From CAZGCA01 sp964524145 (GTDB taxonomy: Bacteria > Hydrogenedentota > CAZGCA01), in contig CAZGCA010000097.1 in NCBI GenBank assembly GCA_964524145.1, positions 1-21,768 on the forward strand: a DNA stretch of 21,768 nucleotides. The letters are read 5' to 3'. Numbering within the stretch: position 1 is the first letter of the stretch; each line of letters starts with the position of its first letter. The position numbers were made by a program, and so were the translations under genes. Under the pieces are notes generated by a model, which worked only from the letters and a program-made list of their open reading frames with translations, ran no database searches and was not told the origin of the DNA. Positions 6,727-14,259 of this stretch are shown here, piece by piece.

Positions 6727-8034
6727 GTGGAAGACATGCCGAACATTCTCTACATCCATTCTCACGATACGGGGCGGTACGTGCAGCCCTATGGTCACGC
6801 GGTTCCGGCGCCGAACTTGCAGCGGTTGGCGGAACAGGGCGTGCTGTTTCGGCAGGCGTTCTGCGCCAACCCGACGTGTTCGCCGAGCCGGGCGTGTCTA
6901 CTGACCGGCCGGTACGCTCACAGCAACGGTATGGTCGGGCTGGCCCATCGCGGGTTCTCGATGAACGATTACGGTCACCATATCGTGCACACCCTGCGTC
7001 GTGCGGGCTACACGTCGGCGTTGGCAGGCATCCAGCATATCGCGAACATGTTCGAGAATCCTGCCGAGACCATCGGGTACGACACGTTTCTCGGAGGCCA
7101 TGAGGTCGCCCACGACCGCGCGGCCGAGTTTCTCGGTAACGCGCCCGAGCAGCCGTTCTTTCTTTCCGTCGGGTTTGCCGAGACGCACCGCGAGTTTCCG
7201 GCCGCCGGTCCGGCCGAGAATCCCGACTACTGCACGCCTCCTCCGTACTTCCCGGACACTCCCGAAACGCGAGAGGATATGGCCCGGTTCAAGGCGTCGG
7301 CCCGGGTGCTCGACGAGAAGATGGGCGTTGTCCTGGCCGCGCTGGACAGGAACGGTCTGGCGGATAACACGCTTGTTATTTGCACGACCGACCACGGTAT
7401 CGCGTTCCCTCGAATGAAGTGCAACCTGACGGACGGCGGGATCGGTGTGATGCTGATCGTGCGCGGACCGGGCGGGTTCATCGGCGGCCGTGTCTGCGAC
7501 AGCCTTGTGAGCCAGATCGACGTCTTCCCGACAATCTGCGACGTGGCCGGGATCGATCATCCCGACTGGCTGCAAGGGGTGTCGATCATGCCGATCATTC
7601 GCGGGGAAACCGGCGAGGTCCGGGACTCGATCTTTGCCGAGGTCAACTACCACGCTGCCTACGAGCCGAAACGGTGTGTTCGGACACGGCGTTGGAAGTA
7701 TGTTCGACGTTTCCACGAGAGGCGCAAACCGGTACTGCCGAACTGCGACGACAGTCCGACCAAAACCGTCCTGCTCGAAAGCGGTTGGGCGGACACGGCG
7801 CTGCTCGAGGAAGAGCTCTACGACCTGGTTCTCGATCCGAACGAGACGCACAACCTGGCCGCAAGAAGCGGCGCGGGATCCGTGCTTGTCGATATGCGAG
7901 ACCGTCTGAACCGCTGGATGGAAAAGACAGACGATCCGGCGCTGAAAGGTCCCGTGCCCGCCCCTGTGGGTGCGGTCGTGAACGATCCTGACAGCGTGTC
8001 GCCGTCGGAGAAGCCCCGGCCTGTTGGGGGATAG
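6727..8034 (+). CDS. Cys-type sulfatase (formylglycine-dependent)
   Basis: It hydrolyses sulfate esters, or possibly N-sulfate, probably on a glycan. The activation motif CSPSRACLLTGR begins at Cys51 (C-x-P-S-R-A-x-L-L-T-G), whose Cys is converted to formylglycine by a maturase that is not in the window. Metal and substrate residues include HSHDTG (11-16) and TTDHG (220-224). The 435-aa length fits S1 sulfatases. No signal peptide is visible with this start. I chose the GTG at 6727 because GAGGGAGGG lies nine bases upstream and family members begin just before NILYIHSHD. ATG 6691 and GTG 6658 remain possible. The opening resembles heparan N-sulfatase-like members, but the substrate cannot be fixed. 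It follows the BNR-protein gene by 190 bases on the same strand and probably belongs to the same saccharide pathway. Confidence 0.92.
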   Translation: MEDMPNILYIHSHDTGRYVQPYGHAVPAPNLQRLAEQGVLFRQAFCANPTCSPSRACLLTGRYAHSNGMVGLAHRGFSMNDYGHHIVHTLRRAGYTSALAGIQHIANMFENPAETIGYDTFLGGHEVAHDRAAEFLGNAPEQPFFLSVGFAETHREFPAAGPAENPDYCTPPPYFPDTPETREDMARFKASARVLDEKMGVVLAALDRNGLADNTLVICTTDHGIAFPRMKCNLTDGGIGVMLIVRGPGGFIGGRVCDSLVSQIDVFPTICDVAGIDHPDWLQGVSIMPIIRGETGEVRDSIFAEVNYHAAYEPKRCVRTRRWKYVRRFHERRKPVLPNCDDSPTKTVLLESGWADTALLEEELYDLVLDPNETHNLAARSGAGSVLVDMRDRLNRWMEKTDDPALKGPVPAPVGAVVNDPDSVSPSEKPRPVGG

Positions 8035-8070
8035 TTGCTAGTTGTCAGTTGCTAGTAGCTGGTTGCTATT
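8033..8070 (+). repeat. Short tandem repeat, 14-base period
   Basis: AGTTGCTAGT occurs at 8033-8042 and 8047-8056, with a weaker third copy (GGTTGCTATT) at 8061-8070, all 14 bases apart. It begins at the sulfatase stop codon. No function is evident. Confidence 0.55.
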
Positions 8071-8111
8071 GGGAACGGCATAACTAATGTCATAGCAATA
8101 CACCGCAAACC

Positions 8112-8204
8112 CGTCATTGCGAGCCACCCTCAGGTGGCATGGCAATCTCGACTGAGCACGGTCGTTGCTGGAAACGAGATCGCCACGCTTCGCTCGCGAT
8201 GACG
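8112..8204. repeat. MITE-like nested palindrome, 93 bases (CGTCATTGCGAGC type)
   Basis: The outer arms CGTCATTGCGAGC (8112-8124) and GCTCGCGATGACG (8192-8204) match at 12 of 13 positions. The inner arms TGGCAATCTCG (8140-8150) and CGAGATCGCCA (8175-8185) match at 10 of 11. A separate GCCACC-CTCA-GGTGGC hairpin sits at 8123-8138. It carries no coding capacity. It lies between the convergent sulfatase and DUF2784 genes and may also terminate transcripts. It shares its layout with the element at 12778-12868. Confidence 0.8.
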
Positions 8205-8279
8205 AAGGCCTGAGTTAGGATGATGTCCTCCCAGACATTGCTTATGCAGCAATCAATAGTCTTCGCTCGGCGCCGGTCG

Positions 8280-8663
8280 TTACGCAGACTTCGAGTCAGT
8301 CTTTGGTTTCCGCGCGACAAAGACGTACCAGTAGATCAACAGGTTGATCCCCACGACAAAAGCGCCCAGCACAAGTTGTATTCCGCGTGTGAGAGGAGCG
8401 GGGTAGAGGATGGGGATGATGTAGTGCTCGACGAACCCGCCCGGGTAGCCCGCTTCTCCGCCCTTGACGCGGAACCAGTTCTCGAGCGGCGTGAGCGGAC
8501 AGATCCATCCCGTGAACTCGATGAGCGCGGCCATTACCACCACGGGAACGTGCAGCCAGACAAGTTTGCGCCGCCAGAGAAGCAGCAGCCCGCCCAGTAC
8601 CGCAAATATCACGTACGCGAAATGGAACACCGCAAGCATATCGGCAAGGATACGGTACACCAT
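8280..8663 (-). CDS. DUF2784 family small membrane protein
   Basis: A 127-aa integral membrane protein with about four hydrophobic segments: 8-29, 33-52, 78-90 and 95-117. The conserved family stretches are recognisable: ICPLTPLENWFR (54-65) and GEAGYPGGFVEHYIIP (69-84). The biochemical function of this family is unknown. The start is ATG at 8663, preceded by a close AAGGA only two bases away, which is a weak arrangement. It lies downstream of the 481-aa membrane-anchored protein with a 131-base gap that contains a partial palindromic repeat, so shared transcription is uncertain. Repeat copies flank it on both sides. Confidence 0.85.
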   Translation of the reverse strand: MVYRILADMLAVFHFAYVIFAVLGGLLLLWRRKLVWLHVPVVVMAALIEFTGWICPLTPLENWFRVKGGEAGYPGGFVEHYIIPILYPAPLTRGIQLVLGAFVVGINLLIYWYVFVARKPKTDSKSA

Positions 8664-8710
8664 CGTCCTTAGTCTCTCGCTACCTTCTCACCGAGAACAC
8701 TCCAACACAC

Positions 8711-8752
8711 CATCATTGCTAAACGCGAGAAACGAGCGACGTGGCAATCTCG
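8711..8752 (+). repeat. Degenerate half copy of the CGTCATTGCGAGC-type palindrome
   Basis: ATCATTGC (8712-8719) resembles the outer arm and TGGCAATCTCG (8742-8752) is identical to the inner left arm of the element at 8112-8204. The right half is missing. It lies between the DUF2784 gene and the 481-aa gene. Confidence 0.5.
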
Positions 8753-8794
8753 AACGTCCCGCAAGCCCCTTGCCCTCACCAAGCTCGGCAACGT

Positions 8795-10240
8795 CTACTT
8801 CGAAGCGGCAGCGGTGCGACTTGGTCCTCTCCGTCGGCCCCAGATGAGACCGTCGGGAGGCGGCAGTCTCACCTCATCTGCCAATTCCTGCATTTTGCCG
8901 GCTTCCTCCGTCTTGTAGTCTGCCAGATAGTCCTTGCCATCCCAGCCTGTGCTATAGAGCATGTACGAACCGTTCGTTCTGAAATAGAGCATCTCGTTGC
9001 CGGAGAAGACGTCGATCGGCACTTCCGGCAGGTACGTCGGCACAAGAGCATTCAACGTTTCGGGATAGCTTGCATGATCTCGCTTGTGCCGATTCAACGC
9101 CAGGGCGATCTTTGCCTGAGCGAGACGTACTTCGTTCTCCGCCTGAGCCGCGAAGTTTCTGGTGAGGTTAGGGACCGCAATCTTTGTGAGGAAACTCGTC
9201 CATCCGAGCTCCTTCACGGTTTGTTCGATGCGCGCTACATCATCTCGCGCCTCGTGGTATGGCAGTCTGGCAGCCGCCCGGCAGTCGCGGGTTATCGAAA
9301 GCCAGGCCAGTTCATTATGGGGAACCATGAGGCGAGTGAAGGGGAGCACGATGACCCTTGTGATAGCCTTCTGGCCGGGCTCCTCAAGGGTGTCGATCTG
9401 CCAGTACTCCTCCCCGCGCATCTGCGCGAAAACCTGCCTGCCGAAGAGCAATTCCGCGTCGAACGCCTGTGCAAATGTCTCACGTCCCGTGGACCGGTCA
9501 AGAACAGCCGTAAACGACGCAACCGCTTCATCTGAGAAGTCTGCGTTTTGCATCGAGCATGGCAGAAAGCCTGCTTCCGTCACCATCGCGGTCATGGCAA
9601 TGCCTATCATCTGCGGGAGCAGTCCTGGAATGTCACGGACATGTCCTGCGAGTTCCAAGACGCGCCCGCAGGTTTCGAGCGCATCGTCGGCCTGTCCGTC
9701 TCGATAGTCTACATATGCATCCAATAGCAGCAAGCCGACGAAGCCTCTGCAGGCCACTAGGTTCGGATGCTTCCATTCCTTGATTAGCCCGTCAAGCCCC
9801 GTCAGAGCAACGACGTCCTCAATCCGAGTCGGGTCGAGCTCGCTGACCGCCTTCAGTTTCGTGATAAGGTCGCGGTTCTCCTCAACCACGGCACGTACTT
9901 CTGCCTTTTCTTCAGGCGTCAGCTCAAACACTTTGTCTGCCATCTTGGTCGTCTCGAACCAAGGCCAGTCCAAGGGGTTTACGCCGGTGTCCGGTCCCGC
10001 TGCTTCGGGCGATAGAAGGAACGCCGTGGCGCTTCCCTCGATAGGTCCGGAATAGAACGTGGTGTCCTCCGGCCGAGTTGATCGGAGGTCCGCGACCTCG
10101 AGCACCGCGCCTTCGGCTTCGAGCTGCGCCACATACTTGGCCAGTTGGTTACGCGGCTGTATGTTCCAGATGAAGACAATGATGCCCAGAAACGCAATCA
10201 CCACCACCAGGACAATGAGGAACCACTTGGCACGTTTCAC
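8795..10240 (-). CDS. Membrane-anchored protein with pseudopilin-like C-terminal region, unknown function
   Basis: A 481-aa protein with one N-terminal transmembrane segment after MKRAK (residues 6-26) and a large, presumably periplasmic, helical body. The region from about 370 to 445 (AKIALALNRHKRDH, YPETLNALVPTYLPEVPIDV, then YMLYSTGWDGKDY) closely resembles the C-terminal part of type II secretion pseudopilin-like proteins common in planctomycete-type genomes. No prepilin cleavage motif is present at the N-terminus. The start is GTG with an extended AGGAGGGAGGAG upstream, which is clear. It is 57 bases downstream of the alpha/beta hydrolase gene on the same strand, with a small palindrome between. 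No enzyme motif was found. It may be a structural or assembly protein, but nothing in the sequence settles that. Confidence 0.75.
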   Translation of the reverse strand: MKRAKWFLIVLVVVIAFLGIIVFIWNIQPRNQLAKYVAQLEAEGAVLEVADLRSTRPEDTTFYSGPIEGSATAFLLSPEAAGPDTGVNPLDWPWFETTKMADKVFELTPEEKAEVRAVVEENRDLITKLKAVSELDPTRIEDVVALTGLDGLIKEWKHPNLVACRGFVGLLLLDAYVDYRDGQADDALETCGRVLELAGHVRDIPGLLPQMIGIAMTAMVTEAGFLPCSMQNADFSDEAVASFTAVLDRSTGRETFAQAFDAELLFGRQVFAQMRGEEYWQIDTLEEPGQKAITRVIVLPFTRLMVPHNELAWLSITRDCRAAARLPYHEARDDVARIEQTVKELGWTSFLTKIAVPNLTRNFAAQAENEVRLAQAKIALALNRHKRDHASYPETLNALVPTYLPEVPIDVFSGNEMLYFRTNGSYMLYSTGWDGKDYLADYKTEEAGKMQELADEVRLPPPDGLIWGRRRGPSRTAAASK

Positions 10241-10263
10241 TACTCCTCCCTCCTTTCGCCCGG

Positions 10264-10290
10264 CCTGTCGTCTCGACAGGCTCAGGGCTT
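10264..10290 (+). repeat. CCTGTCG-TCT-CGACAGG palindrome
   Basis: Perfect 7-bp arms (10264-10270 and 10274-10280) followed by CTCAGGGC. CGACAGGCTCAGG is a familiar core of dispersed intergenic palindromes. It sits in the 57-base gap between the hydrolase and the 481-aa gene and could form a hairpin on their shared transcript. Confidence 0.6.
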
Positions 10291-10297
10291 CAGTTGT

Positions 10298-11338
10298 CTA
10301 CTGCTCAGGCAGCGGCAGGTAGCGGCTGAAGAACGCGTCGGTGAAGTACTGGAACCGCTTGTTGACCTCGAGCGCAAAATCCATCGCATGAGGCCATCCG
10401 TCGAGCCGGTCGTATACGTAGGGCACGCCGGCCTCTTCGAGTTTTGCGGCAAGCCGGTCGGACTCTTCAACAGGAACTATACTGTCCTTTGTGCCATGGA
10501 GGATCAACGTCGGCGGGTCGCTGGAATCGACGTGGTAGATGGGCGACGCCTTTCTGTAGAGTTCGCGGTTCCTGCGGTACCAGTCCTTCCCGAAGAAGCC
10601 GATGAAGTAGGCGGCGTGCCGGACATAGCCCGCGGTCATGTCGGGAGGACCGTAGAGATCGACCACTGCCTGGACGCTGCTGTCCATCTCCGGGTGGCCG
10701 CCGACCTTTTCGAACTCGGGGACGTCGGTGGCATACGCGGCCAGCAGCGACAGGTGCCCGCCGGCCGATGCGCCGACAAGCGCGATCTTTTCCGGGTCGA
10801 CGTGCAGCGTGCTCGCGTTTGCACGCATCCAGCGCACGGCGCATTTCACGTCCTGCACCGCGCCCGGGAACGGCGCGTGCTGGGCGAGCCGGTAGTTGAT
10901 CGACGTGGCGACGTATCCCCGTTTGGCGTAACAGAGCGCGTGGTACCGGAAATCCTTCCGGTCCCTTATAACCCAGCCGCCGCCGTGGACGAAAATGATG
11001 CCTGGAACAGGTTTTGGAACCTCTTTCGGCGAATACAGGTCCAGCAGCAAGGAGCGGTTCCCGACTTTGCCGTATTCGACGTCCTCTTTAACAACAACGT
11101 TCTCGGGTACGGGCATCTTCAGGTCAATAATCTTGAGGCGGCCTGTTCCCCCGGCGACGAACATCCCGAGTAACGATGAAGCCTTTTGCTTGGGCGGTGC
11201 CGGCGCTTCTGCGATGACTTTCGCGGCGAACGCGGTGTCGTCGACCTCTTCCGCCGGAGCCGTACCAGCACACGCCACAAGCAGCGCTGCAATGGCGCAC
11301 AGTATATACGAGTGGAACCTTGTCCCGTGTTTCAGCAT
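10298..11338 (-). CDS. Secreted alpha/beta-hydrolase esterase, probable lipoprotein
   Basis: A 346-aa exported esterase of the hormone-sensitive-lipase/BD-FAE type, which removes acyl or aryl esters, often from plant polysaccharides. Visible parts are: oxyanion motif HGGGW (118-122), nucleophile elbow GASAGG with Ser191 (189-194), acid Asp285 in TKDSIVP and His317 in WPHAMD. The N-terminus has a hydrophobic stretch ending in LVAC (20-23), a plausible lipobox, so it may be a membrane-anchored lipoprotein. Cleavage after TAPA is an alternative. I use ATG 11338 (GGAG nine bases upstream) rather than the in-frame start 18 codons earlier. It lies 99 bases after the phosphoesterase gene and 57 bases before the 481-aa gene, all minus strand. 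The substrate is not determined. Confidence 0.92.
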   Translation of the reverse strand: MLKHGTRFHSYILCAIAALLVACAGTAPAEEVDDTAFAAKVIAEAPAPPKQKASSLLGMFVAGGTGRLKIIDLKMPVPENVVVKEDVEYGKVGNRSLLLDLYSPKEVPKPVPGIIFVHGGGWVIRDRKDFRYHALCYAKRGYVATSINYRLAQHAPFPGAVQDVKCAVRWMRANASTLHVDPEKIALVGASAGGHLSLLAAYATDVPEFEKVGGHPEMDSSVQAVVDLYGPPDMTAGYVRHAAYFIGFFGKDWYRRNRELYRKASPIYHVDSSDPPTLILHGTKDSIVPVEESDRLAAKLEEAGVPYVYDRLDGWPHAMDFALEVNKRFQYFTDAFFSRYLPLPEQ

Positions 11339-11437
11339 GCGAGAATCTCCGGACGCTGTCTGGTACGAAAACAGTCTATCAGACAACGGCACGGAGCGTC
11401 CAGCGTATGACCTGACGGTGGATATCTGCAGTAGGTT

Positions 11438-12631
11438 TCACGCAGCCACGATGGCGTGGGCGATCTCAAGCTCTGCGGTCTCGGTGTCGCGCGGCGGGAT
11501 GCCCTGGTACAGAAGCAGCGGATCCTGCATCCACGGAGCGTCGACGACTTGCCTGATCTTCTCGCCGGGTTTGGGCCGCCAGCGCAACCCTTCCGGGAAG
11601 ACCGTCTCCCATCTGTACTCGCCCGTCTCGCAATTGACGGTGATCAGCTTGGCACCTTTCCGCACTTCGACCCAGCCGGCGCAGGTCCAGCCCGACGACC
11701 GGCCGAAGACCAGTTCGATCCCGTCGTAGAAACCCGAATAGTCCTGCTTGTGCAGGTGGCCGCAGAAACACGCTTTGACCGAGCCTAGCTCTTTGAGCGC
11801 CCGGACGGCCGTATCGTCTGCGTTCCGCGGCATGCGCCACTGTCGCCCCGGTTCTTCGTACATGATGCCCGCGGTCCGCGGATCGTCGCGAATAGTGAAA
11901 TACTGCGGGATGGGAATGTGGAAGAACGCAAATCCGGGGACGCGTTCCCGGGCCGGATTCCGCCGCTTCTCGATTTGTTTCTTTAGCCAGTCCAGCGGCG
12001 GTCCTGTCAGACCATCGGTGTGCGTGTTCAGCGTGATCAGCTCCCATACTGACCGGCCGTCCGGCGTCTGCACGTCTATCGTGTAGTTGCCTTGAGACGG
12101 TCCGCCCCGGTAGAGCGACCCTTTGGCGTCGTGCAGGCGGTCGTGACCCCGCACATAATCGTTGAGCCGGTCATGGTTGCCCCACGCAAAGAACCAGGGC
12201 ACCCCAAGGCTTTCGACCCACGCAACCGTCTGATCCATCCCTTCATCCCACGGCCGGCGCTTGTAGTTGTGCCAGAAGTCGCCCGTGCTCACGACCACGT
12301 CGGGCCGGTAGAGGTCGACCATCTTGCGCCATTCATCGACGCTGCGCAGGTCGCGGCTGAGGTAGTGGTCGCGTTCCTGAAGCATGTGCGTGTCGGCAAG
12401 CTGCATGATCTTGAACCTCGCCGGGTCGTTGATCACGAGTTGTGCCGTGGTCTCGGGATACGTCTTCGAGACGACCAACCCGGGCCCGACCTGGTTTCGC
12501 GGGGACGACGGTTCGGATTGGCGTACGGCCCCCGGTTGAGCGGCCGAGCGCGAGGTCAGGGCCGAAAGCCCGAAGCCGCTCCCGAGGCCGACGCCAAGAA
12601 AATGCCTGCGGGTTGTTCTTTTGTCCGCCAT
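11438..12631 (-). CDS. Tat-exported calcineurin-like metallophosphoesterase
   Basis: A 397-aa exported phosphoesterase of the calcineurin/purple-acid-phosphatase superfamily. The N-terminus TTRRHFLGVG (6-15) is a twin-arginine signal followed by a hydrophobic region and SAAQ cleavage near 32, so it is exported folded with its metals. The five metal motifs appear in order: D80-x-H82, G117-D118, G151-N-H-D154, His238 in FFHIP and G291-H-L-H294. The arrangement resembles the Dcr2/plant PAP29-type branch. The substrate is unknown; phosphorylated sugars or phosphodiesters are plausible. The start ATG 12631 has AAAGGAG upstream and puts the Tat motif at the right distance, whereas the longer in-frame start (12751) does not. 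It heads a same-strand series with the esterase. Confidence 0.93.
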   Translation of the reverse strand: MADKRTTRRHFLGVGLGSGFGLSALTSRSAAQPGAVRQSEPSSPRNQVGPGLVVSKTYPETTAQLVINDPARFKIMQLADTHMLQERDHYLSRDLRSVDEWRKMVDLYRPDVVVSTGDFWHNYKRRPWDEGMDQTVAWVESLGVPWFFAWGNHDRLNDYVRGHDRLHDAKGSLYRGGPSQGNYTIDVQTPDGRSVWELITLNTHTDGLTGPPLDWLKKQIEKRRNPARERVPGFAFFHIPIPQYFTIRDDPRTAGIMYEEPGRQWRMPRNADDTAVRALKELGSVKACFCGHLHKQDYSGFYDGIELVFGRSSGWTCAGWVEVRKGAKLITVNCETGEYRWETVFPEGLRWRPKPGEKIRQVVDAPWMQDPLLLYQGIPPRDTETAELEIAHAIVAA

Positions 12632-12777
12632 AGGTCTTCTCCTTTGTGAATGCATACGATCGTGATTCCGACGTATACCATATCGAGAAACGGGATCGAA
12701 GTCCAGCGACGATTCCGGGATACCGCCACAGCGGCTTCGGGTGCACTCCATGCTGTTAGGTCATACCCCCAGCCCGT

Positions 12778-12868
12778 GTCATCCTGAGCGGAGCGAAGGA
12801 TCTCGCTTTCGGCAACGGGGTGCGGCCGTGATCGAGATTCTTCGTCCCCTTCGGGCACTCAGAATGAC
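12778..12868. repeat. MITE-like nested palindrome, 91 bases (GTCATCCTGAGCG type)
   Basis: The outer arms GTCATCCTGAGCG (12778-12790) and CACTCAGAATGAC (12856-12868) match at 10 of 13 positions in reverse complement. The inner arms GAAGGATCTCG (12795-12805) and CGAGATTCTTC (12833-12843) match at 10 of 11. It is noncoding. It lies between the UroD-like gene end and the phosphoesterase start. Its length and arm order are almost the same as those of the element at 8112-8204, although the sequences belong to a different family. Confidence 0.8.
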
Positions 12869-12886
12869 AACAAAGAGCTGGAGCAC

Positions 12887-13930
12887 TTAGCTGCAGTGTG
12901 CGTTCCCGTGAAGCCGCCGGCCTGCACGCAGCGCTTCTTCGGCAGCCGGGCGGGGTAGTCCGACAATCTTGATACCCTTGTCGACGGTGTTGCGGAAGAT
13001 AATCTCCATATCGTTATACTCGGGCTGGGACATGTTGATTGCGTACAGCCCACGCATTTCCGACATGCGCGCGATATAGTGGTCCCCCCGGCCGCAAAAA
13101 TGGTTCGCGCCACCGCCGAGCTCGTCGAGAATGCGCTGGTCGTAGGGGTAGACAAACTCGTCGAACATCGCCGGCGAGATGTTCATGACGGAATCGTTGC
13201 GCAGCATAACGGTACCCTTGTGCATCAGCGACCAGTGGACGGCCCAACCGTTCTGTGGTGGCACGATCTGCTGCCACTCGCGCATGAACGCGATATAGGT
13301 TTCCGTCACGACATCGAGCAGCGCCTTGACGAGGTCGGGCGTTTCGTAGAGCGCGAGCAGGAACCCGCTGCCCCAGAGCAGCTCGACCACGTCGATAGGC
13401 CCCTGCAGGTCGGGATGGTAGACGTGGACGTACCGTTCGACCTTCGGGTAGCGTGCCCGGATTGCCATGAACCGCCTGCCCATCTCGAACACCTTCGCTC
13501 CCAGGCCGTTCGAGAGATCGGGAACACCGTTGTCGATGACCGCGCGAATCTTGTCGATATCGTCCAGCGGATGGTTCGTCGGGAGCGTGTCGAGCGCGTC
13601 GTCCATCACGAACATGCGCACACCGAACAATGACGGCAGGATGCCCGTCCCGTAATTGCACCGGACGCAAAGAAGCGAGCCGTCGCCGGCTTCCAGGCTC
13701 GCGGAACACGTGCGGAACTGCTGGAGCGCCATCAGGCCATAGTCTTCCAGGGCGGGGTTGACGCGAACGTCAGGCCAATCGACCGTCGGCGGCACCTGCG
13801 CGTTCCGTCCCGGGCTGAAGACGTCGCCCGAGAACCGGTCATACGTGAAATCCTGCCACTCCGAAAGCAGACGTTCCTCGACCTCCGGGTCGATCCGACT
13901 CTCCAGATCCTCGAGACATCCATCAAGCAT
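12887..13930 (-). CDS. UroD/MtaA-like protein, probable corrinoid-type methyltransferase homologue
   Basis: A 347-aa cytoplasmic TIM-barrel protein of the uroporphyrinogen-decarboxylase superfamily. Family hallmarks are the late segment MNISPAMFDEFVYPYDQRIL (249-268), followed by HFCG (277-280) and GDHYI (282-286). The H-x-C motif is the zinc-binding pattern of the MtaA/CmuA methyltransferases rather than of true heme-pathway UroD. The substrate could be a methylated compound or a methoxy group from a sugar or aromatic. No corrinoid protein, RamA-type activator or heme genes are near. The start ATG 13930 follows GGAAAGGAAGGCGG, and the longer in-frame start at 14050 is rejected because it would read across the promoter region. 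It is transcribed divergently from the LysM-amidase gene. The specific role is uncertain; the family call is solid. Confidence 0.85.
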   Translation of the reverse strand: MLDGCLEDLESRIDPEVEERLLSEWQDFTYDRFSGDVFSPGRNAQVPPTVDWPDVRVNPALEDYGLMALQQFRTCSASLEAGDGSLLCVRCNYGTGILPSLFGVRMFVMDDALDTLPTNHPLDDIDKIRAVIDNGVPDLSNGLGAKVFEMGRRFMAIRARYPKVERYVHVYHPDLQGPIDVVELLWGSGFLLALYETPDLVKALLDVVTETYIAFMREWQQIVPPQNGWAVHWSLMHKGTVMLRNDSVMNISPAMFDEFVYPYDQRILDELGGGANHFCGRGDHYIARMSEMRGLYAINMSQPEYNDMEIIFRNTVDKGIKIVGLPRPAAEEALRAGRRLHGNAHCS

Positions 13931-14019
13931 GCTGCACCGCCTTCCTTTCCATCCCGGACTGTATTCCGGCGCCTCCGTCGGAGGCTCTCGACGGCCCTCA
14001 TCCACCGGGCCGATGAAAT

Positions 14020-14050
14020 ATACTACCATTTCAGACTGCCATAATGTCAA
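14020..14050 (-). promoter_or_regulatory. Weak candidate promoter for the UroD-like gene
   Basis: On the minus strand, two tandem TTGACA boxes (plus 14045-14050 and 14052-14057) precede TAGTAT (14020-14025) with a 19-base spacer from the nearer box. TATATT overlaps at 14017-14022 with a 22-base spacer. The spacing is not ideal, so this is only a candidate. Confidence 0.3.
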
Positions 14051-14077
14051 TTGTCAAGCCACTTCGCAGAAGAATCC

Positions 14078-14098
14078 CCCATGAACCGCGCTCATGGG
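14078..14098. promoter_or_regulatory. Inverted repeat abutting the amidase promoter, possible operator
   Basis: Perfect 7-bp arms CCCATGA (14078-14084) and TCATGGG (14092-14098) around a 7-base spacer, two bases before the -35 box of the plus-strand promoter and 21 bases beyond the nearest minus-strand TTGACA. It is followed by TTTT, so a terminator-like role is also possible. The location between divergent genes favours a regulator site; the binding protein is unknown. Confidence 0.4.
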
Positions 14099-14100
14099 TT

Positions 14101-14128
14101 TTGAAATACGGGCAAATTGTGGTATAAT
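14101..14128 (+). promoter_or_regulatory. Promoter of the amidase-HD-GYP operon
   Basis: TTGAAA (14101-14106), a 16-base spacer and a perfect TATAAT (14123-14128). The expected start is near 14135, giving a leader of about 125 bases to the TTG start at 14260. The rest of 13931-14259 holds the inverted repeat at 14078, the weak divergent promoter and this leader; no other gene is seen. Confidence 0.75.
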
Positions 14129-14259
14129 ATGTCGTGCACATCCTAGGCGGGCTACCGGAAAAGTAGGCGGTGGCATGGAATGAGATCTCCCGTCGTGTCT
14201 CGCGCGGGAGGTTGTTTACTGTGGCTTGTCTCGGAATGTGGAGTGAGGGAACGTATAAC

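Noticed and set aside
6898..7851. 317-codon minus-strand frame inside the sulfatase gene
   Set aside because: Antisense to a clear sulfatase with intact catalytic motif; no domain features.
8033..8070. Start of a CRISPR-like or regulatory repeat array
   Set aside because: Only three 14-base units, the last degenerate, with no spacers and no cas genes.
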